From the NCBI RefSeq assembly GCF_014200595.1, contig NZ_JACHCG010000001.1, forward strand, positions 2,046,001-2,110,000: 64,000 nt of DNA, written 5' to 3'. Below the pieces are notes generated by a model. The model saw only the letters and a list, made by a program, of their open reading frames with translations, had not been told where the DNA came from and did no database searches. Positions 1 through 7,479 of this stretch are shown here, one piece after another. The number at the start of each line of letters is the position of its first letter. Position 1 is the stretch's first letter. The stretch comes from Pedobacter cryoconitis. GTDB lineage: Bacteria; Bacteroidota; Bacteroidia; Sphingobacteriales; Sphingobacteriaceae. The position numbers and the translations under genes were made by a program.

Positions 1-523
1 TTTCTATGGCTGTTTTCTCATCACAAATTAATTGCAGAACTTCCAGCTCACGTTCTGATAAGGCAACTTTATTTGTAAATGTGGGCTTGAAATTTCCCTT
101 ATGAATCAACTTTTTGAGCAATGCCTTATTCATCAGCTCATTAAAATAATAACCATGTAAATGTACCGCATAGATTGCCTCCCTGATATCAACAGGATTA
201 GCATCTTTCAGTAAATAAGCATGTGCGCCAATTTCCATCAGATGAACTACAAAACTATCTTCATCATGTAAAGTGACCGCAATGATTCTGATATGCTCAT
301 ATTTCTTTCGTATTTGTTTGGTAGCCTCCATACCATCCATTCCCGGCATCCTCAGATCCATCAAAATGACATCTACTTCATTTTGTGCCAATCCATCCAG
401 CAGCTCAGCACCATTCCCCGCTTCCAGGACTACCTCCATGGTTTCATCCTGATTTAAACCTACTTTTAAGCCATCCCGGAATATTGCATAATCATCTGCT
501 ATTGCTATTTTTATTCTGCTCAT
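1..523 (-). CDS. NarL/FixJ-type response regulator (3' part cut by window edge)
   Basis: This is a cytoplasmic two-component response regulator that should bind DNA once phosphorylated. The receiver domain fills about residues 1-120, with an acidic pair near the N-terminus (IADDYAIF), phospho-acceptor Asp56 in VILMDLRMPGMDG, and the conserved Lys in AYLLKDAN. A LuxR-type helix-turn-helix begins at about residue 150 (LSERELEVL) and runs off the left edge, so the C-terminus is missing. The start is decided by an ATGA overlap: its ATG (523-521) shares bases with the TGA of the kinase gene upstream, which implies translational coupling and makes that kinase its cognate partner. The target genes cannot be seen; autoregulation of the operon is a reasonable guess. 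Confidence 0.93.
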   Translation of the reverse strand, partial: MSRIKIAIADDYAIFRDGLKVGLNQDETMEVVLEAGNGAELLDGLAQNEVDVILMDLRMPGMDGMEATKQIRKKYEHIRIIAVTLHDEDSFVVHLMEIGAHAYLLKDANPVDIREAIYAVHLHGYYFNELMNKALLKKLIHKGNFKPTFTNKVALSERELEVLQLICDEKTAIE

Positions 524-1323
524 ATATTTATCTGGTTAGTTGGAACGTGAATATCAATCTGATAACCTGTTTCCCGTTGGGAGAATATCAGTTCTCCATT
601 CAGAAATATGGCTCTGTTTTGTATGTTCTTAAGCCCCAGGCCATTTTTCTCAAACCGCAACTCTTCAAAGCGCTGCTGAGTCAGGCCCAGACCATTGTGT
701 GAAATTTTCATGATTAGTTCCTGACTGGTATATTCAGAAATGATATGAATTTTAGTAGCATTCGCATGCGTAATAATATTATTAAGCAGTTCCTGAATAA
801 TACGATAAACGCTGATATCATTTTTCATAGGGTAGTGGTGTACATGATCAAGCTCAACTGTAACCACAATCAGGGACTCATGCGTAATTTTTAGAGCGAA
901 ATGACTAATTGCTTCATTTAGCCCAAACTCCTGCAAAATTGCGGAATGAAGACTGTGGGATATATTTCTCACCTTTTTAATGCCTTCGTCCAGTAATTCC
1001 CTGGCTTTATTATAAATACCCAGATTATATTCTCCCGCACCTAATTTGATACTGTGGAAATGTAATTTTGAAGAGGCCAGAATTGCACCGACTTCATCAT
1101 GCAATTCTTCGGCTATACGATGCCTCTCGGCTTCTTCACTTTTGATTGCCGCTTCTATCAGTTGATTCTTCTGCCGTTCACTTAATGCCTGGAGAGAATT
1201 CTGATACTGTAATTTTTTACGTTGTGTAAATATAAAAATCAGCAAAAAGCTAATAAACAGCAATAGCATTGCCGCAATACCTACTACAAGAAAAAGTCTG
1301 ATATCAATGTTTACCAGATGCAT
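520..1323 (-). CDS. Sensor histidine kinase, HisKA_3 (LiaS/NarX-like)
   Basis: A membrane-anchored kinase of about 267 residues that autophosphorylates and passes phosphate to the response regulator overlapping its stop codon. One N-terminal membrane span (about residues 8-32) has no sizeable periplasmic loop. A short coiled coil leads to the dimerisation/phosphoacceptor box RIAEELHDEVG with His75. The ATP-binding half shows the N box (ELLNNIITHANA) and a G box (GLGLKNIQNRA). With no sensor domain of its own, it probably senses through the multi-span protein encoded just upstream. I chose the ATG at 1323 (20-base overlap with that gene). An ATG at 1377 would overlap by 74 bases and add a poorly conserved-looking hydrophobic leader, but it cannot be excluded. 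Confidence 0.9.
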   Translation of the reverse strand: MHLVNIDIRLFLVVGIAAMLLLFISFLLIFIFTQRKKLQYQNSLQALSERQKNQLIEAAIKSEEAERHRIAEELHDEVGAILASSKLHFHSIKLGAGEYNLGIYNKARELLDEGIKKVRNISHSLHSAILQEFGLNEAISHFALKITHESLIVVTVELDHVHHYPMKNDISVYRIIQELLNNIITHANATKIHIISEYTSQELIMKISHNGLGLTQQRFEELRFEKNGLGLKNIQNRAIFLNGELIFSQRETGYQIDIHVPTNQINI

Positions 1324-1981
1324 AAAAACCTTTAGCAATGAAGAGGTTAAAAAAGATATAAGAGATATTATGGACATTCCATAGATTGATCGCGAAATTT
1401 ATCATGTGTATAGTAAGTTCATTGTACAAAAGAAAAATAAAGAAATTAACAGCCACATACAAACCAAGCCCGGTGGCAATCCAGAAGTCACTTGTGAATA
1501 TGTTCACATTAACGTTTTCGTGAACCTTAAATAAAAAATAGCTCAGTGAGTAAAACAACAATAAAATTGCCTCAACTGATAATAACCGGCTGCTCAATCG
1601 CCAGTAATCAAAAAAGTTTTCATAAAAAATAAAGTTGACCAGTAGAAAAACGATAAAGGCAATTTGAATTGTCTTTTTTAATTTTACTATAACTTGTTGT
1701 TTAAGGCCAATAAAAAATGAACTGAATAAAAAGAACGTTACCACTGAGTGTAAATTATATAGCCAGTTGTTTGAACTAAAGCTTACAGGCAGTACGATTC
1801 TAAACTTCCAGACGATATCAATGATGATATTTATTCCCAGTGCAATCCATATATAAAAAACAACCGGTTGATGAATGGCCGGTTGTTTTTTATAGAGCAG
1901 GACGGCAATGGGAATGAACAACGCCCAGACTTCTGACCAATCCAGAATAACTTGTAGCATATGCAATAGCTGATGTAGCAT
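1304..1981 (-). CDS. Multi-span membrane protein of a two-component operon
   Basis: An integral inner-membrane protein of 225 residues with about six to seven hydrophobic segments, separated by short loops with Lys/Arg pairs on the presumed cytoplasmic side. I recognise no enzymatic motif. It lies 9 bases after the upstream hypothetical gene, and its 3' end overlaps the histidine kinase start, so the two are almost certainly co-translated. Its size and span number fit membrane sensor modules that are fused to kinases elsewhere. I infer that it supplies the missing sensory input to the anchor-only kinase downstream. That role comes from gene order and is not shown by any motif. Confidence 0.75.
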   Translation of the reverse strand: MLHQLLHMLQVILDWSEVWALFIPIAVLLYKKQPAIHQPVVFYIWIALGINIIIDIVWKFRIVLPVSFSSNNWLYNLHSVVTFFLFSSFFIGLKQQVIVKLKKTIQIAFIVFLLVNFIFYENFFDYWRLSSRLLSVEAILLLFYSLSYFLFKVHENVNVNIFTSDFWIATGLGLYVAVNFFIFLLYNELTIHMINFAINLWNVHNISYIFFNLFIAKGFYASGKH

Positions 1982-1990
1982 TTTCCTGGT

Positions 1991-2476
1991 TTATGTAGCA
2001 GGAGGGGACGGATTAGTATCTTTAGGGGGAGGACCGGATAAGGCCGGTTTCTGTGCAGTACCAATTGCCGAAGCATCATTGTAATGCGCTTCTACACTAT
2101 AATACACATTCCTGTCTGAATTTACATTTGGAATCAGAACTAAATAATCAGGCTTTTCAGGATTATCAATTAATTCCAGCATTTGAGTTAGTGAGAGTAC
2201 ATTATTGCTGAGTATTACAGGGCCGCAGATTTCCTGAGTTTTGTGTTCGTAATCTGATAAAGTATCATAATACGTACTGTATATACCATCAGGATGAGCA
2301 GCATTTACCATGTGCGCATAGGCAACTAGTTGCAGTGGTTTATCTGCATGATCAGTTGCTGGATAATAGTAAGAAAATACAAAGTTATCTATTCCATCAG
2401 AGCTGTCAATTAACTCTTCAATAGCGCTAACTTCGTACCTTAACCAATAAAATCTGAGCGTTTGTAGATCTTTCAT
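1991..2476 (-). CDS. Hypothetical protein, first gene of a two-component operon
   Basis: A soluble protein of about 161 residues with no signal peptide and no family I recognise. It is rich in Asp and Tyr, and its C-terminal tail is Pro-rich (PPPKDTNPSPP) and probably disordered. The ATG at 2476 is preferred: a longer reading from 2506 would need a TTG codon lying inside the -7 element of the predicted promoter (2504-2511). It is the first gene of the operon that continues with the membrane protein, kinase and response regulator, so it may be an accessory or ligand-handling component. No function can be assigned. Confidence 0.65.
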   Translation of the reverse strand: MKDLQTLRFYWLRYEVSAIEELIDSSDGIDNFVFSYYYPATDHADKPLQLVAYAHMVNAAHPDGIYSTYYDTLSDYEHKTQEICGPVILSNNVLSLTQMLELIDNPEKPDYLVLIPNVNSDRNVYYSVEAHYNDASAIGTAQKPALSGPPPKDTNPSPPAT

Positions 2477-2503
2477 TTTTCGAATATTTGGGGTTTGATG
2501 ATC

Positions 2504-2536
2504 CAAATATATAGTAGAAAAATCTAGAACCTACAA
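2504..2536 (-). promoter_or_regulatory. Bacteroidota-type promoter of the two-component operon
   Basis: Read on the minus strand, a -7 element TATATTTG (2511-2504) matches TAnnTTTG exactly. A TTG (2536-2534) lies 22 bases upstream as a -33 element, a slightly long spacing. The implied transcription start is near 2498, about 20 bases before the ATG at 2476. This decides the start of that gene. Confidence 0.55.
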
Positions 2537-2624
2537 CGTAGAAATACGCATTTTTCAATTTAGGTATTTTTACGGTTTGATTATTTAAACCCGCCTCTAT
2601 TCATATTTGAACGCCTTTATCGGA

Positions 2625-3182
2625 TTAGCAAGGCAATAAAAGTTCATTGATAGTATCTTTAAATTTAAGGATTACTGTTTTAATCTCTTCCAGTGTTTTT
2701 TCGTCTGTAATCTTACCCTCACCATTAATTTTTGTTTTGGCGAAAGGGATCAGCAATTGCAGGTCCTCTATATTTTTTGCTTCTATAACCTTAAGTGTTT
2801 CCAATAAGGATGCATGTCCGTATTTTCCGTCAGTAGAAGCAGTGATCAGCACAGTAGGCTTATTGGAGAATTCGGCACTGGAAACCGTCCAGTCAATTGC
2901 ATTTTTCAAAATTCCCGGAACGCCATGTGCATATTCCGGCGTACAAATCAATATACCATCAGCAGTCTGGAGCAGGGTTCTGAAATCAAGGACTTTTGCA
3001 GGTGTATTTTCAAAACTCTCCTCAGGATTAAATGCTGGCAAATCCAGCAGGTCTTCAAACATTGTGATTTCGAAGATATCATTTGATAGCTCCCCAATAG
3101 CTTTAATTAAAAGATAATTGGTAGAGTTTTTTCTTGTGCTGCCTGAAATGGCAACTATGTTTTTTAGGGATAAAGGTTTCAT
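2625..3182 (-). CDS. NADPH-dependent FMN reductase family flavoprotein
   Basis: A cytoplasmic flavodoxin-like reductase of about 185 residues that uses NAD(P)H and FMN to reduce quinones, azo compounds or similar acceptors. The phosphate-binding loop ISGSTRKNSTN is near the N-terminus, and the characteristic TPEYAHGVPGILKNAIDW segment, which lines the flavin in this family, lies near residues 80-100. Length and motif spacing are typical. The ATG at 3182 puts the first beta strand (NIVAISGS) directly after the start; the longer frame to 3218 begins with TTG and is unlikely. It stands alone between a weak upstream spacer and the DapA-like gene, on the same strand. Its physiological substrate is unknown. 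Confidence 0.88.
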   Translation of the reverse strand: MKPLSLKNIVAISGSTRKNSTNYLLIKAIGELSNDIFEITMFEDLLDLPAFNPEESFENTPAKVLDFRTLLQTADGILICTPEYAHGVPGILKNAIDWTVSSAEFSNKPTVLITASTDGKYGHASLLETLKVIEAKNIEDLQLLIPFAKTKINGEGKITDEKTLEEIKTVILKFKDTINELLLPC

Positions 3183-3254
3183 AAAGCAATAATACGCAAT
3201 GAAACCATCAATAGACAATGGAACTTAAAATGCCCCATTGTCTGAAGCTATGTG

Positions 3255-4148
3255 CTAGCTGCATTCTTTTAAAAGTCCCTGCAATTGTTCTTTATCTGCC
3301 TTTGTAAGTGGCATTAAAGGTGATCTGAGGTAACCTGCCGGGATACCTTTAAGTTCAAGTCCTGCTTGTATAGCTCTTGGTAATCCTTTACTCACAATAA
3401 ATTGCAATAAACCAACTTGTTTATAAAATATAGCTCTTGCCAGCTCATAATTGTTGTTTTGTACCGCATGATATAAATCCTTCGTTAATTCTGGAATTAA
3501 ATTAGGGGCAGCAGTACACCAACCTGTAGCACCAGCAGCAAATGCAGCCAGTGCAAGAGGATTAGAGCCATTGAAAAAAGCAACCTCTTCTCCAAGCGCT
3601 CTGCGCAGATCATGCATCCTTTGCAAATCACCAGTGCTTTCTTTAATCATAGTGACATTGGGTATTTCCAGTAAACGCTTTAACAGCGCAGGCGACATAT
3701 CGATACCACCTGTTGCCGGGTTATTGTAAGCCATGACCGGAATAGAAATTGCATTGGCAACTTTTTCATAATGTGTAAAAACTTCGTCGTCGGTTAGTTT
3801 CCAATAAGACATTGGAAGGATCATTACCGCAGTAGAACCTGCTTTTTCTGCGAAGCGCGCATGGTGGACTGTGCGTTCCGTAGTTAGATTAGACACCCCT
3901 GTAACAATAGGGACCCGGCCTGCTACCTGCTGAACAGTTGCCTCAGTGATAGCTTCTTTTTCCTGGTCGGTTAAATAGGGTAAAACCCCCGTACTGCCTA
4001 GCGGTGCAATTCCATTAGCCCCTGAAACTATTAATCTTTCTACCAGCACTTTAAACAAGCTGATATCAACTTTTTCCTGCGCATCAAACGGAGTAACTGG
4101 GTAGGCAATAATGCCTTTTATTTCATCTTTATTCATGTGTATGCTCAT
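3255..4148 (-). CDS. DapA/NanA-family aldolase (dihydrodipicolinate synthase-like)
   Basis: A class I TIM-barrel lyase of about 297 residues that forms a Schiff base with a 2-oxo acid. Seen directly: IIAYPVTPFD near the N-terminus, GSTGVLPYLT in the phosphate/pyruvate-binding turn (GTTG in most relatives), the catalytic Tyr region MAYNNPATGG and Schiff-base Lys169 in TMIKESTGD. It follows the cupin gene by 10 bases and is divergent from a MocR regulator. This suggests an amino-acid or keto-sugar-acid route and not lysine synthesis, since no lysine genes are nearby. True substrate candidates include hydroxyproline- or sialic-acid-derived keto acids. ATG at 4148 is used; ATG at 4136 is a plausible alternative. 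Confidence 0.85.
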   Translation of the reverse strand: MSIHMNKDEIKGIIAYPVTPFDAQEKVDISLFKVLVERLIVSGANGIAPLGSTGVLPYLTDQEKEAITEATVQQVAGRVPIVTGVSNLTTERTVHHARFAEKAGSTAVMILPMSYWKLTDDEVFTHYEKVANAISIPVMAYNNPATGGIDMSPALLKRLLEIPNVTMIKESTGDLQRMHDLRRALGEEVAFFNGSNPLALAAFAAGATGWCTAAPNLIPELTKDLYHAVQNNNYELARAIFYKQVGLLQFIVSKGLPRAIQAGLELKGIPAGYLRSPLMPLTKADKEQLQGLLKECS

Positions 4149-4158
4149 TAATAAGTTA

Positions 4159-4629
4159 TTAAAGATCTCTTCCTTCTTCTTCACGTAATGCTACGCCCAG
4201 GTTTTGCAGTTGTGGGGCATTTTCACAAGCAAGATATTTTGCGGGTTCACTTTCGCTTAAATTCTGGTGACAGTGCCATGCCCAGCTCGGGATATAAACT
4301 GCATCACCAGCTTTCCACTCTACTTTGAGGCCTTCAACTTCTGTATATCCATGACCTTCCAATACAAAAAGTACAGTTTCATAAGTATGTCTGTGTTTGT
4401 TAGTCAACTGCCCCGGAAGTAAGCCACCAATAGTCATGCTCACGTTTTTAGCAGGCAGATCCACGAAGAAAACAGGATGTTTCCTTTCTGTTGAAAATTG
4501 GTTATGCTCACCAGCCTGTTCCACATTTCTGTGGATTAACTTATCCGGCATGATAAAAGTTGGCCTCGCAAAAGTCTGGTGAAAATCTTTGGATGTAAAT
4601 GCTGATTTGTTTTCTTCTGTAGTTTCCAT
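4159..4629 (-). CDS. Single-domain cupin protein
   Basis: A 156-residue cytoplasmic beta-barrel protein of the cupin superfamily. Motif 1 appears as GQLTNKHRHTYETVLFVLEG, with two His and a Glu positioned as metal ligands; motif 2 is AGDAVYIPSWAWHCH, with the third His. This pattern supports a metal-binding cupin, possibly a dioxygenase or isomerase, but also a small-molecule sensor. It is first in an operon with the DapA-like aldolase, and its promoter overlaps a dyad that could be the MocR operator. ATG at 4629 fits the predicted -7 element at 4666-4673; the longer frame from 4653 would leave almost no leader. Confidence 0.8.
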   Translation of the reverse strand: METTEENKSAFTSKDFHQTFARPTFIMPDKLIHRNVEQAGEHNQFSTERKHPVFFVDLPAKNVSMTIGGLLPGQLTNKHRHTYETVLFVLEGHGYTEVEGLKVEWKAGDAVYIPSWAWHCHQNLSESEPAKYLACENAPQLQNLGVALREEEGRDL

Positions 4630-4665
4630 TTCTTTATTATTTAAGGTTATCAATTATTTATACGA

Positions 4666-4697
4666 CAAAAATAGATTACATTGGACCCCATATAATC
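4666..4697. promoter_or_regulatory. Divergent promoter with imperfect dyad (candidate MocR operator)
   Basis: On the minus strand TATTTTTG (4673-4666) is an exact TAnnTTTG -7 element for the cupin-aldolase operon. Abutting it is an imperfect inverted repeat, GATTACATTGG (4674-4684) and CCCATATAATC (4687-4697), matching at 9 of 11 positions around a 2-base centre. Placed where a -33 element should be, it would let the divergently encoded MocR protein control the operon. Binding is inferred. Confidence 0.45.
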
Positions 4698-4718
4698 CTC
4701 CAGAATCTACATAAACAC

Positions 4719-6185
4719 ATGGTCCAGATCCTTCGTCCTTGGAAAACTATGCTGCCTGTCACTTTGGATAGTGGCGAAGCGGTATATCGTCAAATCGCAA
4801 CAGGTATAATTGAAGAAATCAAAAAAGGCAGGTTAAAACCGGGGATGGCCTTACCGGGTACCAGGCAATTGGCAGCCGATCTGAAACTGAACCGGAAAAC
4901 AGTAATTCTGGCTTATGATAGTTTAATTGCAGAAGGATGGCTCACTACTGCTTATAAGCAAGGGACATTCGTTTCGGATAAACTCCCTCAGAATATTAAG
5001 CTTTACCGGGATCATAAAGCAGCAATAGCGCATAAAGATATTCCATTCAAGTACCGGGAACAGCAGTATACGGCTTATCTAGATAAAGAGAAAAGCCTGG
5101 TTGTTTTTAATGATGGTTTACCTGATGTCCATTTAGCACCCATGAATGAACTAATGCGTGCTTATAAAAGAATATTTCAGCAAAATGCAAAGTGGCGGAT
5201 GATGGGGTATGGAGATCCGCGGGGAACTGAACGCATAAGAATCGCAATTGCCAGTATGTTGATCCACGATCGGGGAATGAGCGTAGAAACGGGACAGCTT
5301 TGTATCACCAGGGGAAGTCAGATGGCCTTATACCTGGCCGCAAATGTTTTAGTAGAAAAAGGCGATTGTATCGTGGTAGAAGACCCTGGTTATGCGCCGG
5401 CATGGAAAGTTTTTGAGCGTGCAGGAGCGAGGTTGCTGCCGATAAAGGTTGATCAGCATGGTATTTGTGTGGAGGATTTGGAAATCCTTTGTGCAAAGAC
5501 CTCAATTAAAGCGGTATATGTTACCCCACATCACCAGTTTCCAACAACGGTCAGTATGAAAATTGACAGGCGTTTAAAGCTGATTACACTTTCCAATCAA
5601 CATGGCTTTGCAATTATTGAAGATGATTACGACCATGAATTCCATTTTAGTTCCAAAAGTTTATTTCCACTGGCCAGCCATCAAAATGCGGATAATGTGA
5701 TTTACATTAGTTCACTGAGTAAAATTGTCGCGCCTGCTTTAAGGATTGGTTATATCAAAGGGCCGCAGAAATTCATAGAATCAGTAGCTGCTTTAAGAAA
5801 GATGATTGATGTACAGGGGGATAATGTGATGGAACATGCGGTTGCGGAGTTAATGGAGGAAGGCGCAGTTAAAAAGCATGCAAAAAAAGCTTATGCCGTT
5901 TATAAAGAACGGAGAGAATTGATGGAGAAAATGCTTCAGGAGTATTTTGGAGATTCTATTACTTTTAAAAAGCCGGAAGGCGGGTTGGCTTACTGGATTA
6001 CTTTCAAAGAAAACAGAGATACAGGAGTTTTAGCAGCAAAGTTATTGGAAAAGGGCGTGTCTGTTATTCCAACTGAACCATTTTCTTTTGATGGCAGTAG
6101 CTTGAATGCATTGAGATTAGGTTATGCTTCTTTAACAAAAGACGAAATGGAGATGGGATTGAGGTTGATTGGAAAAATGGTTTAA
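4719..6185 (+). CDS. MocR/PdxR-type GntR regulator with aminotransferase-like domain
   Basis: A 488-residue transcription factor. A winged helix-turn-helix of the GntR class occupies about residues 12-80 (GTRQLAADLKLNRKTVILAYDSL), a linker follows, and a fold-type I aminotransferase domain fills the rest. The PLP-binding Lys335 is present in ISSLSKIVAPALRIGY, as are the EDDYDHEF and DPGY motifs, so PLP binding is expected. Such proteins usually sense PLP or an amino-acid adduct and act on a divergent target. Here the divergent target is the cupin-DapA pair, and an aminotransferase gene follows 49 bases downstream on the same strand. That makes an amino-acid-derived inducer likely. Confidence 0.92.
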   Translation: MVQILRPWKTMLPVTLDSGEAVYRQIATGIIEEIKKGRLKPGMALPGTRQLAADLKLNRKTVILAYDSLIAEGWLTTAYKQGTFVSDKLPQNIKLYRDHKAAIAHKDIPFKYREQQYTAYLDKEKSLVVFNDGLPDVHLAPMNELMRAYKRIFQQNAKWRMMGYGDPRGTERIRIAIASMLIHDRGMSVETGQLCITRGSQMALYLAANVLVEKGDCIVVEDPGYAPAWKVFERAGARLLPIKVDQHGICVEDLEILCAKTSIKAVYVTPHHQFPTTVSMKIDRRLKLITLSNQHGFAIIEDDYDHEFHFSSKSLFPLASHQNADNVIYISSLSKIVAPALRIGYIKGPQKFIESVAALRKMIDVQGDNVMEHAVAELMEEGAVKKHAKKAYAVYKERRELMEKMLQEYFGDSITFKKPEGGLAYWITFKENRDTGVLAAKLLEKGVSVIPTEPFSFDGSSLNALRLGYASLTKDEMEMGLRLIGKMV

Positions 6186-6234
6186 TATATATTAGCAACC
6201 GCAATACGCATAGCTTAAACCTAAAAACCTATAT

Positions 6235-7347
6235 ATGAAAATAAAAGATTTTGCTGTAGAAAGATACTTTGCCAGATATGAATTTACAGCTAAATATCTG
6301 TTATCAAGTTCTGACTGTGATGGTTACCCAATGGAATATGTGCTTAACCTGGCTACAGCAGAAGAAAAAGAAAGATGGAATGGCTTAAAGCTAGGTTATA
6401 CAGAAACACGTGGGAGCCTGGAACTCCGTACCGCAATTCAGCAGCATTTCAAAACTATTGAACTGGATGAAATCGTCGTTTCTTCACCCGGTGAAGCAAA
6501 TTTTGTCCTGATGAATGTTTTACTTTCCCAGGGAGATCATGTGATTTGTATGTCACCGATGTATCAGTCTTTATATGAGATCGCTAAATCTTTAGGCTGT
6601 GATGTTTCCTCGTGGAAAGCCAGCCAGGAGCATGACAATTGGTACTATGACCCTGAAGAACTTGAAAAACTGATCAGTCCTGCTACAAAAATGATCATTA
6701 TCAATTTCCCGCATAATCCTACTGGTTTTATCCCGACTCTTGAAGATTATAAAAAGATAATAGCCATAGCTAAAAAACATAACATCGTTCTTTTTTCTGA
6801 TGAAATGTACCGCTTTTTAAATCATACGCAGGACGAAGATTTACCCTCTGCCTGTGATTTGTATGAAAATGCAGTCAGCCTTTGGGGCACGGCAAAAACC
6901 TTTGGCCTAGCCGGTTTAAGATTGGGCTGGCTGACTTCAAAAAACAAAGACATCCTGCAAAAAGTAGAGAATTTTAAAGATTACCTGAGTATCTGTAACA
7001 GTGCAACCAGTGAAATACTAGCTACTATTGCACTCAACAACATGGATAAATTTGTGCAACCTAACTTATTGAAAATTAAAAGGAACCTTAAATTGTTTAC
7101 TCAGTTTCATCAGGACAATGCAGACTTTTTTGATTTTCCCAAACCAGTTGGAGGTTCAACAGCTTTTATCAAGTTAAAAATCAAAGGAACATCCCTGGAA
7201 TTTGCAGAGCAGCTGGTTAAAGAAACAGGGATTATGTTATTACCAGCTGAAACTTTTGAATACGGCGACAAACACGCAAGAATCGGATTCGGACGGGAAA
7301 ACCTGCCAGAGATCCTGGAAATATTCGGAAAGTATATCAGGAAATAA
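6235..7347 (+). CDS. PLP-dependent aminotransferase class I/II
   Basis: A 370-residue cytoplasmic fold-type I enzyme. PLP-anchoring Lys221 lies in WGTAKTFGLAGLRLGW. The NFPHNPTG motif holds the Asn/Pro that contact the cofactor, SDEMYRFL carries the Asp that pairs with the pyridine nitrogen, and a C-terminal Arg (ARIGFGR) should bind the substrate carboxylate. It is shorter than aspartate aminotransferases (about 400), with a compact N-terminus. It follows the MocR regulator by 49 bases and is probably co-transcribed with it. Together with the divergent cupin and aldolase it suggests a small amino-acid degradation pathway: transamination to an oxo acid, then aldol cleavage. The substrate cannot be named. 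Confidence 0.88.
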   Translation: MKIKDFAVERYFARYEFTAKYLLSSSDCDGYPMEYVLNLATAEEKERWNGLKLGYTETRGSLELRTAIQQHFKTIELDEIVVSSPGEANFVLMNVLLSQGDHVICMSPMYQSLYEIAKSLGCDVSSWKASQEHDNWYYDPEELEKLISPATKMIIINFPHNPTGFIPTLEDYKKIIAIAKKHNIVLFSDEMYRFLNHTQDEDLPSACDLYENAVSLWGTAKTFGLAGLRLGWLTSKNKDILQKVENFKDYLSICNSATSEILATIALNNMDKFVQPNLLKIKRNLKLFTQFHQDNADFFDFPKPVGGSTAFIKLKIKGTSLEFAEQLVKETGIMLLPAETFEYGDKHARIGFGRENLPEILEIFGKYIRK

Positions 7348-7371
7348 AGCGAAGAAAGAGCATCAAATGTG

Positions 7372-7421
7372 AAGACTGCTAATTTAGCATACTAAATTAG
7401 TAGTCTTATACTTCGTATAAG
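7372..7421 (+). terminator. Hairpin after the aminotransferase gene, followed by a second small stem
   Basis: Arms 7372-7386 (AAGACTGCTAATTTA) and 7393-7407 pair over 15 positions with one G-U wobble and a 6-base loop. A second stem, CTTATAC/GTATAAG (7405-7411 and 7415-7421), overlaps its end, so the two could be mutually exclusive. It separates the aminotransferase from the exporter gene at 7480. It may be a terminator or a leader structure of the exporter mRNA; the U-run is weak. Confidence 0.5.
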
Positions 7422-7479
7422 TTAAATTTTAATATATTAGTGCGCTTAACCAATTGGAAGCCTGACCTTAATTGTTAAA

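Noticed and set aside
385..702. 105-codon open frame on the plus strand
   Set aside because: It runs antisense across the response regulator and kinase genes and its composition is random-looking.
2647..3117. 156-codon open frame on the plus strand
   Set aside because: It is antisense to the clear FMN reductase gene and its protein is Ser/Ile-rich with no recognisable motif.
7405..7421. loxP-like arm (ATACTTCGTATA)
   Set aside because: It lacks one base of the loxP arm and no inverted second arm lies at the right distance. It is explained as a small CTTATAC/GTATAAG stem.
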